From Micromonospora lupini (GTDB lineage: Bacteria; Actinomycetota; Actinomycetes; Mycobacteriales; Micromonosporaceae), in contig NZ_JAPENL010000002.1 of the NCBI RefSeq assembly GCF_026342015.1, forward strand, positions 2,051,001 to 2,115,000: a DNA stretch of 64,000 bases, read 5' to 3'. Numbering within the stretch: position 1 is the stretch's first letter; every line of letters starts with the position of its first letter. The translations under genes and the position numbers were made by a program. Under the pieces are notes generated by a model. The model was not told where the DNA came from, ran no database searches, and was given only the letters and a program-made list of their open reading frames with translations. This document shows, one piece after another, positions 50,001-60,900 of this stretch.

Positions 50001-51911
50001 GTGGGAGTCCCATCCGTGTCCGGGCGTCGACGGTGGGCGTTCGCGCTCTGCCTGGGCCTGCTGGCCACGATCCTGACGGCCGGCGGGCCGGCGGCGAGGG
50101 CCGAGGCGTCCGGCGGCGACCGCCTGGCCGGCGGGACGGCCGAGGCGCAGGCCACCGTCTCGGCGGCCACCGACGAGGCGGCGCCCGCGAACTACGTACC
50201 CTTCGCGACACCGGTGGGGGTCCTGTTCACCTGGGACGGTACCGGCGGCGTGACGGGCGCCCGCGGACCGGACTCCACCACCACGTTCCCCGTGCTCGGC
50301 GTCGGCGGGATTCCGTCCACCGGCGTGAGCGCGGTGCTGGCGCGCGTCTCGACCAGCAACCCGACCGCGTCGACCTACCTGGCGCTGTGGCCCGACGGGA
50401 CCCAGCGATCGGCGGATCTCTCCACGCTCAACGTCGCGGCGGGCGAGAACATCTCGAACGTCGCCGTCGTCGTACCGGGCGGGAACGGCCGCATCGCGGT
50501 CTACAACCGGTGGGGCGAGACGCAGGTCGGCGTCGAGGTGCAGGGGTACTTCACCACGACGGCGGCCCCTGCCCCGGGCGGCTTCGTACCGGTCACGCTC
50601 ACCCGGCTGATCGACACCCGCAGCGGGCTGGGCACCACGACCGGGACGATCCCGGCGGGCGGCAGCCGGACGGTCACCATCGCCGGCACCTTCGTGCCCG
50701 CCGGCGCGGCAGCGGCGTACGTGAACCTGCTCGTGCCGGGCGCGACGACCGGCGGCTGGGTGGGCTCGGCGCCGCCGGGCACGGCCCTCGGGAAGGGCGC
50801 CATCAACTACGTCGCCGGCTCGACCCAGTCGGGTGCGACCATCAAGCTCGCCGCCGACGGCCGGGTCACCTTCTACAACAAGGGCAGCGCCGCGATCAAC
50901 CTCGTGGTGATCCTGGAGGGTTACTTCTCGGGCGTGGCCGGTGGCGGCGCCCCATTCCGCCCGGTGGACAGCCGGCTGCTCAACACCCGTACGGCGGGCG
51001 CGGGCGTGCCGCTGGCCGGGGGTGCCACGGTCGACGTCCAGGTGGCCGGGGCCAGCGGGTTGCCCGCGACCGGTGTCGCGGGTGCGGTGCTGCACCTGAC
51101 CGTCACGCCGGAGCAGGCCGGATATCTCATGGCGTGGCCGGTGGCCGAACCGGAGCCTCCCGTGACCCTGATGGACTTCCAGGCCGGAAACTGGCGGACG
51201 AACACGGTGGTGCTCCGGCCCGGCCCGGACGGGAAGATCCGCCTCAGGAACGGCAGCACCGCCCCCATCCACCTGATCGTGGACCTCCAGGGCTGGTTCG
51301 AGCGTCCCGCCGGGGCCCGGGCGGTGAAGGTCATGCCGATGGGCGACTCCATCACCTGGGGCCAGGGCAGCACCACGGACTCCGGGTACCGGGGTCCACT
51401 CTGGCTGCGGCTGCGAAACGAGGGCAACTACGCCCCCGACTTCGTGGGTACCCAGTTGTCCGGCGCTGTCGGGGACGGTGACCACGAGGGACACAAGGGC
51501 TGGCAGATCAACCAGCTCCAGGCGAACGCCACGGGCTGGATCAGCACGTACCAGCCGGACGTGGTGCTGCTGCACATCGGTAGCAACGACATGTACCGCA
51601 ACTACCAGGTCGCCACCGCGCCCGACCGGCTCAGCGCCCTGATCGATCAGATCCTCGCCGCCCGCCCCGGCGTCTACGTTCTGGTAGCGAAGATCATCCG
51701 GTCGAACAACGCCGCCGCCCAGACGCGGATCAACGCGTACAACGCGACGATCCCGGGGATCGTGGCCGCGAAGGGCGACCATGTCCGACTGGTCGACACG
51801 ACCAATCTGGTCGCCGCCGACCTCGTCGACGAGCTGCATCCGAACGACGCCGGCTACGCCAAGATGTCCGACCGCTGGTACCCGGTCCTGACCGGAGTGC
51901 TCGCCGGCTAG
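50001..51911 (+). CDS. Secreted SGNH/CE3-type esterase with surface-module repeats
   Basis: 636 residues from GTG 50001 (AGAGGAA upstream). Residues 1-35 are a signal peptide. Residues about 60-440 are three related beta-rich units of the actinobacterial surface module; the second has LTRLIDTRSGLGTTTG, IPAGGSRTVTIAG and a closing LEGYF, the first and third are diverged. The C-terminal SGNH hydrolase has MPMGDSITWG with Ser 450, a conserved Gly in HEGHKGWQI, HIGSND with the conserved Asn, and HPND with His 613 and Asp 616; this is the CE3 acetylxylan-esterase pattern. It precedes the RHS toxin by 83 bases on the same strand. Confidence 0.86.
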   Translation: MGVPSVSGRRRWAFALCLGLLATILTAGGPAARAEASGGDRLAGGTAEAQATVSAATDEAAPANYVPFATPVGVLFTWDGTGGVTGARGPDSTTTFPVLGVGGIPSTGVSAVLARVSTSNPTASTYLALWPDGTQRSADLSTLNVAAGENISNVAVVVPGGNGRIAVYNRWGETQVGVEVQGYFTTTAAPAPGGFVPVTLTRLIDTRSGLGTTTGTIPAGGSRTVTIAGTFVPAGAAAAYVNLLVPGATTGGWVGSAPPGTALGKGAINYVAGSTQSGATIKLAADGRVTFYNKGSAAINLVVILEGYFSGVAGGGAPFRPVDSRLLNTRTAGAGVPLAGGATVDVQVAGASGLPATGVAGAVLHLTVTPEQAGYLMAWPVAEPEPPVTLMDFQAGNWRTNTVVLRPGPDGKIRLRNGSTAPIHLIVDLQGWFERPAGARAVKVMPMGDSITWGQGSTTDSGYRGPLWLRLRNEGNYAPDFVGTQLSGAVGDGDHEGHKGWQINQLQANATGWISTYQPDVVLLHIGSNDMYRNYQVATAPDRLSALIDQILAARPGVYVLVAKIIRSNNAAAQTRINAYNATIPGIVAAKGDHVRLVDTTNLVAADLVDELHPNDAGYAKMSDRWYPVLTGVLAG

Positions 51912-51994
51912 CTGGGCCGACCACCTCCCACGCGTCGCGCGGTGCGACGTGTCGAGGCCCGACCCTTCGAATACCTGAGCGGAACGAGGGACAC

Positions 51995-54900
51995 ATGTCA
52001 CGGAGACTGAGCAGAAGCTCAGCCGGCCTGGTGGGCCTGCTGTCGGCGGTCGGGCAGAGCAAGCTCGTCGCGGTCGGGGTCACCGTGGCGCTGCTGGCCG
52101 GCGCGGTGAGTGGGAGCGCCGGCCAGCTACCGGTGCCGGAACGCGGCCGGGACGCCTCGGCCGCGGCACCACCACCGCCCGGCCCGAAGCAGCAGTGGGG
52201 ATCTGTCGCGGCGGACCGCAGCCACCTCGACGGCGCGCCCGCGAACCGCACGCTGCCGGCCACCCTGCGCAGCCGCTACCCCTCGGTGACCTCGCAGCCG
52301 AAGCTGAACAGCGCCTCGGTCGCCGCGTCGCCGACGGCCGCCGCGCCGCGCGGTTTCGACCCCGCGAAGAGCCGGGAACTGCCCGCGGCCCGCACCGCAA
52401 ACGAGCGCACCTACGACAACGGCGACGGCACCCAGACCACCGAGTTCTCCGAAACCCCGATCAACTACCGCACGGCGAATGGTGACTGGCAGCCGATCGA
52501 CACCCGGCTGGTGGCATCGCGGGACGCCACCTCCGGATGGCACAACGGCGCGGGCCCGGTGGACCTGCGGTTCGCCGCCCGGTCCGACGCGGCCGACCTG
52601 GTGCGGATCGCGGTCGACGGCACGCACACCGCCGCGTACGGGATCGCCGGCGCGGCCGACGTCCCCGGCTCCGTCGCCGCCGACGGCAGCGTCCTCACCT
52701 ACGCCGGCGTCCGCCCGCACGTCGACGTCCGGCTGGCGTCCCAGCCCAGCGGCGTGAAGGAGACGCTGGTGCTGACCTCGCCGGCGGCCCAGGCGTCGTA
52801 CCTCTTCCCGCTGCGGCTGACCGGGCTGACCGCGGCGGTGACCGGCGGACAGGTGGTCCTCAGCGACGCCGCGGGCACCCCGCGCGCCGTCATCCCGGCC
52901 GGCGACATGGTGGACTCGCGCTCCGGCGCGGCCGGCCCGGCCCGGTCGCGTGCGGTGAGCTACCACCTGGTCGACTCCGGCGGCGGGCCGGCGCTGGAGG
53001 TCCGCCTCGACGCCGACTGGCTGCGTGACCCGGCGCGGGTGTACCCGGTGCTGGTCGACCCGACCGTGCAGCTGCCGGTCGACGGCGCCGCCGCGACCGA
53101 CAGCATGTACGTCCAGGGCGGCAGTTCCGCAGCGGGCACCGACCACCTGTTGGCGGGCAACGTCGGCGGTGCCTCGACGGCGTCCTACCTGAAGTTCACC
53201 GATCTGGTCTCCCGGCTCCAGTACCACACCATCTTCGGCGCCCAGCTCTGGCTGGTGAACTACGACGCCGCCTCGTGCAGCTCGCGATCGGTCACCGTGC
53301 ACCCGGTGACCGGCGCCTGGTCCGGTGGTTCCGGGTACTCCTACCCGGGCCCGGCGGTCGGGGCGGCACTGACCAGCCGGTCGTTCGCGCACGGCTACAT
53401 CGGGTTCGGGCAGTCGTCGTCGGCCTGCCCCACCGCCGGTGAGCTGTTCAACCTCGGTTCGGGCGGGCGGGACCTGGTACAGCGCTGGGTCGACGGCACC
53501 ACGTCCAACTACGGGCTCTCGGTGCGGGCCGCCACGTCCGACACCCGGTCCGGCAAATGGTTCACCGGAACCGCGACGGCCAACCCGCCCCGGTTGTACG
53601 TGACGCACAGCCCGTACAACGCGACGTACTCGATCCCGAACCCGGTGCCGAACCCGGTCGTGTTGCAGAACCAGGCTGGGAAGATCAAGGTCACGGTCAC
53701 CAACAAGAGCGCGGCGGCCTGGGCTCCCGCCGACTACTACCTGGCGTACCGGGCGTACAACGCGCAGACCGGGGCGGCGGTGACCCAGCAGCGGTCGGCG
53801 AGCCTGCCCGGCACGGTCGCGCGGAACGGCCGGGTGACCCTGGACGCGACCATCAAGGCGCTGCCGCCGGGGAAGTACTTCCTCGACTTCACCATGGTCC
53901 GCAACGGCGGACCGGTCTTCACCGACCAGCAGGTGCCGCCGATCCGGCTGGTGCTGGAGGTCTTCGACATCCCACCGGTGGTGCAGGAGCTGTACCCGCC
54001 CAATGGCTATCGGGTGCCGACCCTGACCCCGCAGCTGTGGGCGCGGGCGCTCGACGTCGACGCCCCACCAAGCGTCTCGTTGAAGTTCAAGTTCGAGGTC
54101 TGCGCGAGCGACTCCGCCGGCAAGCCGGTCAACTGCGTCAACTCGGGATATCAGGCTGGTACGGCGTGGACCGTGCCGGTCGCCACGCTGCGCTGGAGCC
54201 AGACCTACCTGTGGCGGACGTACGTCAAGGACGCCACCACCGAGGTGATCTCGCCGTACTCGGCCGTGCTGACCGCGGTACCACAGCCGGAGATCACCGG
54301 CGGGCTGGCGGGTGCGCCGTACGCGACCGAGGACCAGGAGTACGACCCGCAGAGCGGTAACTACACGACCTCGGCGGTGGATGCGACCGTGGCGACGGTC
54401 GGGCCCGAGCTGCGGTTGGTCCGCACCTACAACAGCCTCGACCCGCGCCGCGACGGGCTGTTCGGGGCCGGCTGGACCACGCGGTACGACATGCGGCTCG
54501 TCACCGACGACGACGGCTCGGGCAACGTTGTGGTCACCTACCCGGATGGGCAGGCGGTGCGGTTCGGTCGCAACGCCGACGGCAGCTACGCCGCGCCTAC
54601 GGGTCGGATCGCGTCACTGACCAACGACGGCAGCTCGTGGAAGCTGCTCGACAACGCCGGAACCACCTACCAGTTCTCCGTCAACGGTCGGCTCAACCGG
54701 ATCACCGACATGGCCGGGCGGGCGATCGTACTGACCTACGACCTCACCACCGGCAAGCTGGCCAAGGCCCAGGTGTCCAACAGCCGCACCAACACCGCCG
54801 GCCGCGCGCTCACCTTCGGCTGGACCGGCAACCACATCACCGCGGCGCACACCGACCCGGTCAACGGCACGACGCCCACCTGGTCGTACACCTACAGCGG

Positions 54901-57900
54901 CGACCTGTTGACGAAGGTGTGCGCGCCGGACACCGGCTGCACCGGCTACGACTACAGCGCCGGCTCGCACTACCGCAGCGCCGTGCTGGACTCGGGACCC
55001 GAGGCGTACTGGCGGCTCGGCGAGGCCGAGGGCACCGCGGCCGGCAGCGAGGTCGCGGTCAACCTGGGCAAGGACGCCGGCACCTATTCCGGGGTCACCC
55101 TCGGCACGACCGGCCCGCTGGCCGGCACCGCCGACACCGCCGCGACGTTCAACGGCACCTCCTCGCGGGTCGACCTGCCCAAGGGCACCCTGAAGAAGAG
55201 CCGGGACAGCGCGGTCGAACTCTGGTTCAGGGCCTCGTCCACCGGCGGCGGCGGACCGCTGCTCGGATACCAGGACAAGGCCGTAGGCACCGCCGCCAGC
55301 ACCGGCGTACCGATCCTCTACGTCGGCACCGACGGCAAGCTGCACGGCCAGTTCGCCGGCGGCGCCGTCGCCCCGATCGCCTCGGCCAATACGGTCGTCG
55401 ACGGCCGGTGGCACCACGCGGTGCTCTCCGCGATGGGCACCACCCAGACCCTCTACCTGGACGGGTCGAAGGCCGGCGAGCTCACCGGCCGGACGATCGA
55501 CGCCTCGCTGCTCACCTTCAACCAGATCGGCGCGGCATACGCCAGCACCCCGGGATCCTGGCCGGGCTGGGGCAGCGTGGCTCAGCGCTCCTTCTCGGGG
55601 GCGATCGACGACGTCGCGATCTACTCCGGCCCGCTCGGGCCGCCCTCGGTCGCCGCGCACTACCGGGCCGGCGCCGGCCAGGCCGACCAACTCGCCAAGG
55701 TCACCCTGCCGAGCGGCAAGGTCGCCTCGTCGGCCAGCTACGACGTGGGCACCGACCGGGTGAAGGAGTACACCGACGACAACGGCGGCACCTGGCGAAT
55801 CGGTCGGCCCACGGTCTACGGCAACGCCACCGACCTGCGGCGCAGCGTCGAGGTGCTCGACCCCGCCAACCGACCCAGCCTTTACGAGTACGACGCGATC
55901 GGCGGCTGGGTGCTGCGGATCGGCCTGCCGCTGGGCATCGAGACCCGCGACGAGGACCAGCCGGGGGAGCCCACCCCGCCCCCGTCGCCGCCCGTGCAGA
56001 CCTGCACCGCACCCGACCCGAACGACCCGGCGTTCTGCACCGTCATCCCCGGCGACTCCGGTGGACCGGTCTTCGTCCGGTACGACGCCGATGGCACCAG
56101 CATCCGCAGCTTCTCCTACGACGAGTTCGGGAACCTGAGCACCGTCATCGACGAGAACGGCGACGGCGTCTGGCTGACCTACGACGACCGGGGCAACGTC
56201 ACCTCGCAGAAGACCTGCCGCACCGCGACCGAGTGCCACACCAGCTACAGCACCTACCCGGCGGTCACCAACCCGTACGACCCCCGCAACGACCGGCCCA
56301 CCGAGGTTCGCGACGCCCGGTCGGCCAGCGCCACCGACAACACGTACCGCACCGCCTACACCTACCACTCAAGCGGCCAACTCGCGTCGCAGACCCTGCC
56401 CGACGGCACCCTGTTGAAGAACACGTACACCACGGGCGCCGAGGCCGCGGTGGGCGGGGGCTCACCGCCGGCCGGCCTCCAGGCCAGCTCAATCAACGGC
56501 CGGAACAAGGTCACCCAGTACGCCTACTACGCCAACGGCGACCTGGCCAGGACAATTCAGCCGTCCGGTCTCGTCACCGAGTACACCTACGACGCCCTCG
56601 GCCGACAGGTCTCGGTGAAGGAGATCTCCGACAGCTATCCCAACGGCGTGCTGACCACGCAGACCTACGACGCGATGTCCCGCCCGCTCGTCATGACCGA
56701 ACCGGCGACCACCGACGCGGTGACCGGGGTACGGCACCAGCGCCGTACCACCGACACGTACGACCTGGACGGCAACGGCACGAAGGTGGAGGTCGCCGAC
56801 GCGGTCGGCCCCGACGCGGCCCGGGCCTCCACTGTCGAGTACGACGAGCACAACCGCCCGTCGCTGGTCACCGACGCGGAGGGCGGCCAGACCGCCTACA
56901 ACTACGACGTCTTCGGCAACCGGACCTCGGAGGCCGACCCCAACGGCAACCGGTACGACTACGCCTTCACCGCCCGCAACGCCCTCGCCGAGGTGCGGCT
57001 GCGGGACTGGCACAGCGACCCGGCCGGTGTCCCGGCCCCGGCCACCGGCGACTACCTGGTGCTGCACTCCTACAGCTACGACTTCGGCGGCCGGCTGGCG
57101 AGTGACACCGACGCGATGGGCCGCCGCACCGAGTACGAGTACTACAAGGACGGCCTGGCCAGCCGGGCGGTGCTGCGCAACTTCCACAACCCGGACGGCA
57201 GCAGCCGCGACTTCGTTCTCGAACAGGACAGCTACGACGGCGCCGGCCATCTCACCCAGCAGGTCACCGGCAACGGTCTGACGACCACGCGGCTGGCCGT
57301 CGACAGGCTCGGCCGGGTCACCTCGACCACCGCCGACCCCGGCGGGCTGGCCCGCACCGAGACCAGCACGTACGACGGCAACGGGAACGTCACCCGGGTC
57401 ACCCGGACCGGGAAGCCGTCCAACGTCCCCTGGACGGTGGCGGTGGTCACCGAAACCGTGGACCGCAGCTACGACGACGGCGACAACCTCATCGAGGAGC
57501 GGACCAGCGACGGCGGCACCACCCGGCGCACCACGTACGGCTACGACCAGCGTGGCCTGCAGACCGCCTGGACCGATCCGCGCGGCAACGCGACCGGTGC
57601 CGACCCGGCGGCCTTCACCACCAGCTACACGTACGACGAGCTGGGCCGGCCCGTGACCACCATGGGCGCGCCGGTGTCGGTGGAGAGCAACGGCCAACCG
57701 GCGGCCACCGCCAGGCCCGTCACGACGACCGGCTACGACACGTTCGACGAGCAGACCGAGCTGCGCGACCCGGTCGGCAACGTCTCCGGCACCGGCTACG
57801 ACCGCGTGGGCCGGGCGATCACCTCGACCGCACCCAGCTACCAGCCGCCCGCCCCGGCCGAGGCGGTCATCCCGATCAGCCGCATGAAGTACGACGCAAA

Positions 57901-60900
57901 CGGCAACGTCGTCGAGGTCACCGACCCCCGCGGCAACGTGACCCGCTCCGGATATGACCAGCTCAACCGGTTGGTGACGCTGGACAAGCCGGCGTCGACC
58001 AACGACGAGAGGGCGGTCACCAGCTACTCCTACACCCGCACCGGCATGCCGCTGGCGACCGTCGACCCGCTCGGTGCCCGGGTCGAGTCCACCTACGACG
58101 ACCTCGACCGGCCGGTCACCAGCACCGCGTACGAGCGCAAGCCGTCGGCCCGGACCCTCGTCACCCGCACCGGATACGACGACGCCGGCAACGTCTCATC
58201 GACCCTGTCGCCCACCGGCGCCCTGGTGGTGACCGGCTACGACACCCTCGGCCAGCCGACCAAGTCGACCGATTCGGCCAACGTGGTGACCCAGCTCGGC
58301 TACGACTACGCCGGTCGCCAGGTACGGGCCAGCGACGGCCTCGGCCGCACCCATCAGAGCAGCTACGACCTGTTCGGACAACTGACCGCCGAGTCGGACC
58401 GCAAGCCCGACGGCACGGTGCTGCGCACCAGGAGCTACGGGTACGACCTGGCCGGCAACCGCACCGACGTCACCGACGCGCTGACGACAACCAGCACCTA
58501 CGCGTACGACGCGGCGAACCAGCTGATCCGGCAGATCGAGCCGGTCAACACCGGCAAGTCGATCACCACCACGTTCGGCTACGACGCCGCCGGTGACCCG
58601 ACCCGGTACACCGACGGGCGGCAGAACGTCACGGTCACCACGTACAACTCGCTGGGTCTGCCGGAGTTGCAGATCGAGCCGTCCACCTCGGCCCAGCCGG
58701 CCGCGGCGGACCGCACCTTCACCACGGCGTACGACGCCGCCGGCAACCCGCGCCGGCTGATCCAGCCGGGCGGGGTGCAGCGCACCCGGACCTACGACGC
58801 GGCGAACCGGCTGTCCGGCGAGATCGGCAGCGGCGCCGAGGCGAACACCGCCGCCCGCACGGTCCACTACGACCTGGCCGGGCAGGTGCTCGACGTCAAC
58901 GCGGCCTCCGGCACCAACGCCTACGACTACGACGACCGGGGCAACCTGCTCGGCACCACCGGTCCCGGCGGGACCGCCGCCTTCGGCTACGACGGTGACG
59001 GCAACCGGACCAGCCGCTCCGACAGCACCGGCGCCGCGGTGTACACCTACACCAACGCCCGGCTCACCGCCATCCAGGACGGGCTCACCGGCGCCACCCA
59101 GAAGATCGGCTACGACGCGGCCGGCGCGGTCAAGACGATCGACTACGGTGCCGGCCGGCTGCGGACCTTCGGCTACGACGACTTCGGCCGCAGCAAGTCC
59201 GACACGCTGGCCAACCAGGCCGGGCAGAGCGTGTCCGCCACCACCTACGACTATGACCTGGCCGACCGGCTGCGCGGCGAGACGACCGCCGGCACCGCCG
59301 GGGCCGGCGCCCGCACCTACACCTACGACCTGGCGGGCCGGCTCACCGGACAGACCGACGGCGGCACGACCACGCCGTACGACTGGGACGACGCGGGCAA
59401 CCGGATCAAGGCGGGGGCGAAGACCGCCAGTTTCGACGAGCGGAACCGGCTCCGGTCCGACGGCGACTACACCTACACCTACACCGCCCGGGGCAGCCTG
59501 CGCAGCCGGACCAGCTCCGGCCTCACCGAGCAGTTCTCCTACGACGCCTTCGACCGGCTGCTCAACGCCGGAGCGCAGACCTACACCTACGACGGGCTCG
59601 ACCGGGTCGCCGCCCGCAACGGCGCCACCTTCACCTACGCCGGCCAGGGCGACGAGGTGGTGTCCGACGGCGTCGAGAAGTACGCCCGCGGACCCGGCGA
59701 CGAACTGCTCGCCACGGGCAAGGGCAGCACCCAGCGGCTCAGCCTGACCGACGACCACGGTGACGTGGTGGGCGCCTTCGACCCCACCGACGGGACGCTG
59801 AGCAAGCTGCCCGACTCCACCGCCTACGACCCGTTCGGAAAGGTCACCGCGACCGCCGGCGACACCGGCTCGCTCGGCTTCCAGGGTGACTGGACCGACG
59901 ACGCCACAGGTCAGGTCGACATGGGCGCCCGCTGGTACAACCCCGGCACCGGCGCCTTCGACTCCCGCGACGACGTCAGCTACGACGGTGGAGCGTCGGT
60001 CGGCGCCAACCGGTACACCTACGGCAACGCCGCGCCGCTGAACTACACCGACCCGGACGGCCACCGCTCCGTGTACCGCTGTCACCTCAAGTGGGGTTGG
60101 CTGCCCGTCTGCCGTTACTACCAGGTACTCGACGGGTGTGACCTGGTCTGCCAGCTCACCGGCGCGAGTCAGAAGATGGCCGACGCCATCGCGGCGCAGG
60201 CGCGGGCCCAGGAGAGGGTTGCGCACCAGAAGTCGCAGCAGGTTTGCTGCAGTCCGAACCCGCACGTGAGCTATCCCTCCTACGCGCCGGCCGCCGTACA
60301 CGGAGGTTCCGGTGGTGGTGGCGGCGGTGGTGGTTCTGGCTGCGGCGCCTGCTACGACCCCGCGGCCGCCCGGCAGCGGGCCTACGACCACGCGAAGGCC
60401 GTCAGCGACGCGGCCCGCGCCAGCAACGCCAGTTCGGCCAAGAACTCCGGCCGGCCGGTGAGCCGGGCGGCCCGCACCCCGGCACTGCCCAGCGGCAGCG
60501 TGATCTCCTCGACGCCGCACCTGCCGGCGAAGTCGGTCTCCGGGACCAAGGACGTCGTCGCCGACGCCCGCAACGGCACCGACGAGGTCTACCAGAAGGC
60601 GGTACGGGCGGCCGGCTCACCGATCACCAACGTCTCCGCCGGTTCGTCCGGTACCGGCAAGGTCTCGTTCAGCGGCGGTGGCGGTGGCGGCAGCTTCTCG
60701 CTCGGCGACCTGAAGCACATCGACTGGGGCAGCCTCGGCGACTCCATCACGAACGGCGACCTCGTGAAGGGGATCGGCAACACGCTGGTGGACACGGCGA
60801 AGTCGGTCTACGACGACGCGAACAGCTGCCTCTCCGACGAGAACATGCAACGCAGCTACGCGGACCGGGACTGGGCCGCCTGCGGCTGGACCGCGGTGAA

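Noticed and set aside
58196..60520. 774-codon open frame antisense to the RHS gene
   Set aside because: Repeats mirror the YD repeats of the real gene; no ribosome site or domain.
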